Of a stretch of DNA of 64,000 nucleotides, positions 61,611-64,000 are shown piece after piece. Source of the DNA: Tenacibaculum dicentrarchi (lineage in GTDB: Bacteria > Bacteroidota > Bacteroidia > Flavobacteriales > Flavobacteriaceae); NCBI RefSeq assembly GCF_964036635.1, contig NZ_OZ038524.1, positions 2,361,001-2,425,000 of the forward strand. Direction: 5' to 3'. The position numbers and the translations under genes are program-made. The notes beneath the pieces are model-generated. The model was not told where the DNA came from. It worked only from the letters and a program-made list of their open reading frames with translations, and ran no database searches. The first letter of the stretch is position 1. Each line of letters begins with the position of its first letter.

Positions 61611-62201
61611 TTACTCAAGTAAAGAAGTAATATCATCTTGAAGATTGATTCCTTTATTTTTATTATACCAAACCTGCAAAGACTCTTTAAATTCAGCATC
61701 TAAAGCACCATGTTCAGCTTTATAATCTGCGACCATTTTAGTAGCAATACTAGGTCTTGGACCCCAAGTTCCTATTACCTCATTTTTTTTATCTAAAGCA
61801 ATTAATTTAGGAATAGCCTTACCACCATTTGTTAAAAAAGCATTCATTAATACTTCGTTGTCATCTCTTAAAACAACTTTTAACTGAATATTACTATTTT
61901 CTTCAACTATTTTATTAATAACAGGTAAGTTTTGAGCAGCATCACCACACCATCCTTCTGTTAAAACCAACCAAGTTTGTGGTTCTTTTACATCCTTTAA
62001 TTTAGCGATTGTTTTTTCTGATATTTTTATAGTTTTGTCTAATCGTTTCATTCGTTTATCGTTTAATAAACTAAAATTTAATAAATCGTCTGACTGGTTA
62101 TTTCCTGTTGATTTTTTAGCAACTAACAACTCTTTTACAAATGTTCTATACTCTGTATATGAAATAGATTTTTCTAAACTGTTTTCTATAATTTTTTTCA
62201 T
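61611..62201 (-). CDS. Cytoplasmic thioredoxin-like protein with single redox Cys
   Basis: A 196-residue protein. I place the start at ATG 62201 (MKKIIENSLEKSISY), nine codons inside the longest frame. It has a thioredoxin fold with TEGWCGDAAQNLP, where Cys85 is followed by Gly-Asp and no second Cys, so it belongs to the Thioredoxin_9-like type rather than to classical CxxC thioredoxins. No signal peptide. The later GGKAIPKLIALD contains the cis-Pro. Its substrate is unknown. Confidence 0.88.
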   Translation of the reverse strand: MKKIIENSLEKSISYTEYRTFVKELLVAKKSTGNNQSDDLLNFSLLNDKRMKRLDKTIKISEKTIAKLKDVKEPQTWLVLTEGWCGDAAQNLPVINKIVEENSNIQLKVVLRDDNEVLMNAFLTNGGKAIPKLIALDKKNEVIGTWGPRPSIATKMVADYKAEHGALDAEFKESLQVWYNKNKGINLQDDITSLLE

Positions 62202-62275
62202 TTTTATAAATAAATATGTGTAAGACAAAGATATTTCATAATGACTCTATTTAAAGTAACTAAAGTTACAATACT

Positions 62276-63385
62276 TTATTTTTTTATTAAAAAAGAATAA
62301 TCCGTATAACCTCTTGCAGTACCTCCTCCAAATAAAGTATGATTGTCGCTAATTTGATTCATTTTTGTATTTAGTTTTACACGTTTTGGATAATCAGGGT
62401 TGGTTAAGAACTTACGTCCAAAACCAACTAAATCTACTAAATTACTACCTAATAACTCATCGGCTTCCTTTGGTGTTTTATTCCCTGTTGCTATTATTGT
62501 TCTACTAAATACTTTTCTTAGTTGAATCCTAAAATCAGTTGGAATTTCAGGGGCATCATCCCAATCAGCTTCACACAAATGGATATAAGTAACGCCTAGT
62601 TTTTCTAACTTTTTAGAAGCTAGCATAATTGTATCTAAAATTTCAGGATCATTCATATCTTTAAAACTGATAAATGGTGACAAACGAACCCCTGTTTTTT
62701 TAGTTCCGATTTCATTAACTACTGCTTGAGTAATTTCAGTTAATATTCGAATTCTATTTTCCTTGGTTCCTCCATACTCATCTTTTCTTATATTTGAGTT
62801 GCTTCTTAAAAATTGGTCTATTAAGTAACCATTTGCACCGTGAATTTCTACACCATCAAAGCCTGCTTCAATTGCATTTTTTGCAGCGATTCTAAACTCT
62901 TCAATAACTTGATTAATGTCGTTTTTTGTCATTTCTTTTGGCTCTTCTACAGGTACAAAAGTTGCATCTCCATTTGGTACCCCATCAAAAATATATACAG
63001 ATGTTTCTTTTGCTATTTTTGCTGATGGTGCTAAGGGTTGTAAACCGTTTACTTGTGAACTTGAAACACGACCAACGTGCCATAGTTGTAAGAATATTTT
63101 ACTTCCTTTTTTATGAACTTCATCAGTTACTAGCTTCCAGCCTTCAATTTGTTCTTGCGTATAAATGCCAGGTGTTTTAGCATATCCTTTTCCTTGTAAA
63201 GAAATTTGGGTTGCTTCTGTTATAATAATTCCTGCAGATGCTCTTTGTCCATAATATTCTGCCATTAAAGCATTAGGAACGTCATTTGGTTGTGTGGCTC
63301 TTGAGCGTGTCATAGGTGCCATTAGAAAACGGTTTTCTAATGAAATTCCGTTCATATTATAGGGTGTAAATAGTGTGTTTTTCAT
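62276..63385 (-). CDS. Alkene reductase, Old Yellow Enzyme family
   Basis: FMN-dependent NAD(P)H enzyme reducing activated C=C bonds, 369 residues in a TIM-barrel. Signatures: NRFLMAPMTRSRA, QLWHVGRVSS, the conserved substrate pair in DGVEIHGANGYLIDQFLRS (His and Asn), and VDLVGFGRKFLTNPDYPKRVK. Read with the DUF1097 gene 12 bases upstream in the same minus-strand unit; a third gene lies at the window edge. Physiological substrate unknown (quinones, enals and nitro compounds are possible). Confidence 0.95.
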   Translation of the reverse strand: MKNTLFTPYNMNGISLENRFLMAPMTRSRATQPNDVPNALMAEYYGQRASAGIIITEATQISLQGKGYAKTPGIYTQEQIEGWKLVTDEVHKKGSKIFLQLWHVGRVSSSQVNGLQPLAPSAKIAKETSVYIFDGVPNGDATFVPVEEPKEMTKNDINQVIEEFRIAAKNAIEAGFDGVEIHGANGYLIDQFLRSNSNIRKDEYGGTKENRIRILTEITQAVVNEIGTKKTGVRLSPFISFKDMNDPEILDTIMLASKKLEKLGVTYIHLCEADWDDAPEIPTDFRIQLRKVFSRTIIATGNKTPKEADELLGSNLVDLVGFGRKFLTNPDYPKRVKLNTKMNQISDNHTLFGGGTARGYTDYSFLIKK

Positions 63386-63397
63386 AATTGTATTATT

Positions 63398-63889
63398 TTA
63401 TTTGTTTAAATAGATTGTTAATTTCTCGCGACTAAATAGGGTTGTAAAGCCTGCAAATATTCCAATTAATAATGGAATGAATAATTCGGGTATTATGCTC
63501 TTTAATGAAACTCCTGAAGCAAAAAACAGTACTGTTCCCAAAAATGTTGCAGGTACAAATTCCCCCCAATCTTCAATGATTTCTAAGAAAATTAAAATAG
63601 TTGCTATCCAAAAAACAATAAATGCGGTAACATATAATTCAGAATTTTCAGGTGCTATAGTATTTAAATGGGTAATAGCATAAGTACCTATTAATGCAAT
63701 AAAAATTCCTATAAAAAATGCCAATAGCATTTTAAATGATTTTTTCATATTGCAAGCATGTAAAAAATAGTTTGCCCATCCGAAAAAAACTACCCAAGCT
63801 TTTACTGCCAACCATCCTGAAACTAGTATTACAAAGGCAGCAATAAGGCCAACTAAAAGGGAATGTATAAGTGCGTTTTTATATTTCAT
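63398..63889 (-). CDS. DUF1097 membrane protein
   Basis: A 163-residue membrane protein with five predicted helices and the DUF1097 (YcdZ-like) pattern: GWLAVKAWVVFFGWANYFLHA and EFVPATFLGTVLFFASG. Relatives are poorly characterised. It is joined to the Old Yellow Enzyme gene (12 bases) and begins 1 base after the stop of the partial gene at the edge, so all three are probably one operon. Confidence 0.85.
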   Translation of the reverse strand: MKYKNALIHSLLVGLIAAFVILVSGWLAVKAWVVFFGWANYFLHACNMKKSFKMLLAFFIGIFIALIGTYAITHLNTIAPENSELYVTAFIVFWIATILIFLEIIEDWGEFVPATFLGTVLFFASGVSLKSIIPELFIPLLIGIFAGFTTLFSREKLTIYLNK

Positions 63890-63890
63890 T

Positions 63891-64000
63891 TTATTTAAAT
63901 TCTACTGTTGTAAATATCAATGTGGTATTTCCAATATTTTCTAAATTATGAATGAAGAAATTTTCTTCATCCAAATCATTAAAATATTTGATATCATTTT
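63891..64000 (-). CDS. Partial gene: C-terminus of a cupin-like protein
   Basis: An open frame of 36 codons enters from beyond the window edge and ends at TAA (63893-63891). Its last residues include NFFIHNLENIGNTTLIFTTV, resembling the end of small cupins (HxLxNxGxxxLxFxxVEF). The short length prevents a firm family call. It is separated by 1 base from the DUF1097 gene, so they likely share one mRNA. Confidence 0.5.
   Translation of the reverse strand, partial: NDIKYFNDLDEENFFIHNLENIGNTTLIFTTVEFK

Noticed and set aside
1..64000. Mobile island, prophage or CRISPR array
   Set aside because: No integrase, transposase, phage or cas gene, and no regularly spaced repeats; the dispersed repeats are short and intergenic.

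Overview
The window is AT-rich, gene-dense DNA from the chromosome of a Bacteroidota bacterium, almost certainly a marine-type Flavobacteriaceae (Tenacibaculum/Polaribacter-like; the genus is a guess). The evidence is: Bacteroidota promoters (TAnnTTTG at -7, sometimes TTG/TTTG at -33) instead of sigma70-like ones, almost no Shine-Dalgarno sequences, a SusC/SusD pair, a fused SecDF, an hpt-adk fusion, a long LysRS, and flavobacterial family proteins (GYDIA GHMP kinase, HYC_CC_PP protein, DUF2797, POT transporters beside DPP4). I see no phage, transposase, integrase, CRISPR array or rRNA.

Layout. 1-2240: two tandem copies of a three-gene cassette (A, B, C); A and B look like small Roadblock/LC7 (MglB-like) proteins and C is an unrecognised 75-residue protein. 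This is the best candidate for an undescribed system. 2361-2771: a BACON-like lipoprotein. 3110-6353: thrS-infC-rpmI-rplT translation operon with a non-AUG infC start. 6448-14372: a membrane/coiled-coil protein of unknown role, fhs, secDF, the hpt-adk fusion and obg. 14607-17384 (minus): surE, a small membrane protein, lpxB and an NlpC/P60 lipoprotein. 17671-22345: tail-specific protease, DUF2797 protein, GH3-family protein. 22382-24282 (minus): a BlaI/BlaR1-like pair whose promoter carries a 34-bp perfect palindrome. 24910-28783: lysS and a ComEC-like protein. 28801-35080 (minus): DPP4, two POT peptide transporters and a thioredoxin-like protein (peptide utilisation). 35217-38697: HMG-CoA reductase, GYDIA GHMP kinase, BaiN-like flavoprotein. 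38787-40596 (minus): a J-domain/KTSC protein and three unknowns. 41004-45632: SusC/SusD pair. 45777-49267: diphosphomevalonate decarboxylase, a MORN-like protein, mevalonate kinase and a UbiA-family prenyltransferase. 49306-50241: rRNA pseudouridine synthase. 50303-53380 (minus): a Cys-rich cluster (HYC_CC_PP protein, TonB receptor, HMA protein), probably for copper or another soft metal. 53488-61179: GAF protein, purH, then mreB-mreC-mreD-PBP2-rodA for rod shape. 61240-61446 (minus): tRNA-Tyr and tRNA-Lys, each with its own terminator. 61611-64000 (minus): thioredoxin-like protein, Old Yellow Enzyme, DUF1097 membrane protein and the 3' end of a cupin-like gene cut by the window edge.

How the genes work together: the lower mevalonate pathway is spread over two loci about 9 kb apart (HMGR and GYDIA kinase; MVD, MVK and a prenyltransferase). 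No classical phosphomevalonate kinase is visible, which makes the GYDIA protein a candidate. DPP4 releases di/tripeptides outside the inner membrane and the POT proteins import them. MreBCD, PBP2, RodA, Prc and the NlpC/P60 protein all act on the envelope. Two families of dispersed intergenic repeats occur three times each: an approximately 92-nt structured element beginning CCTAGCCCCGATTG, possibly a non-coding RNA, and an imperfect inverted repeat built around TGAATTTATTTCAG. Family calls are by eye from the translated sequences; no search was run.
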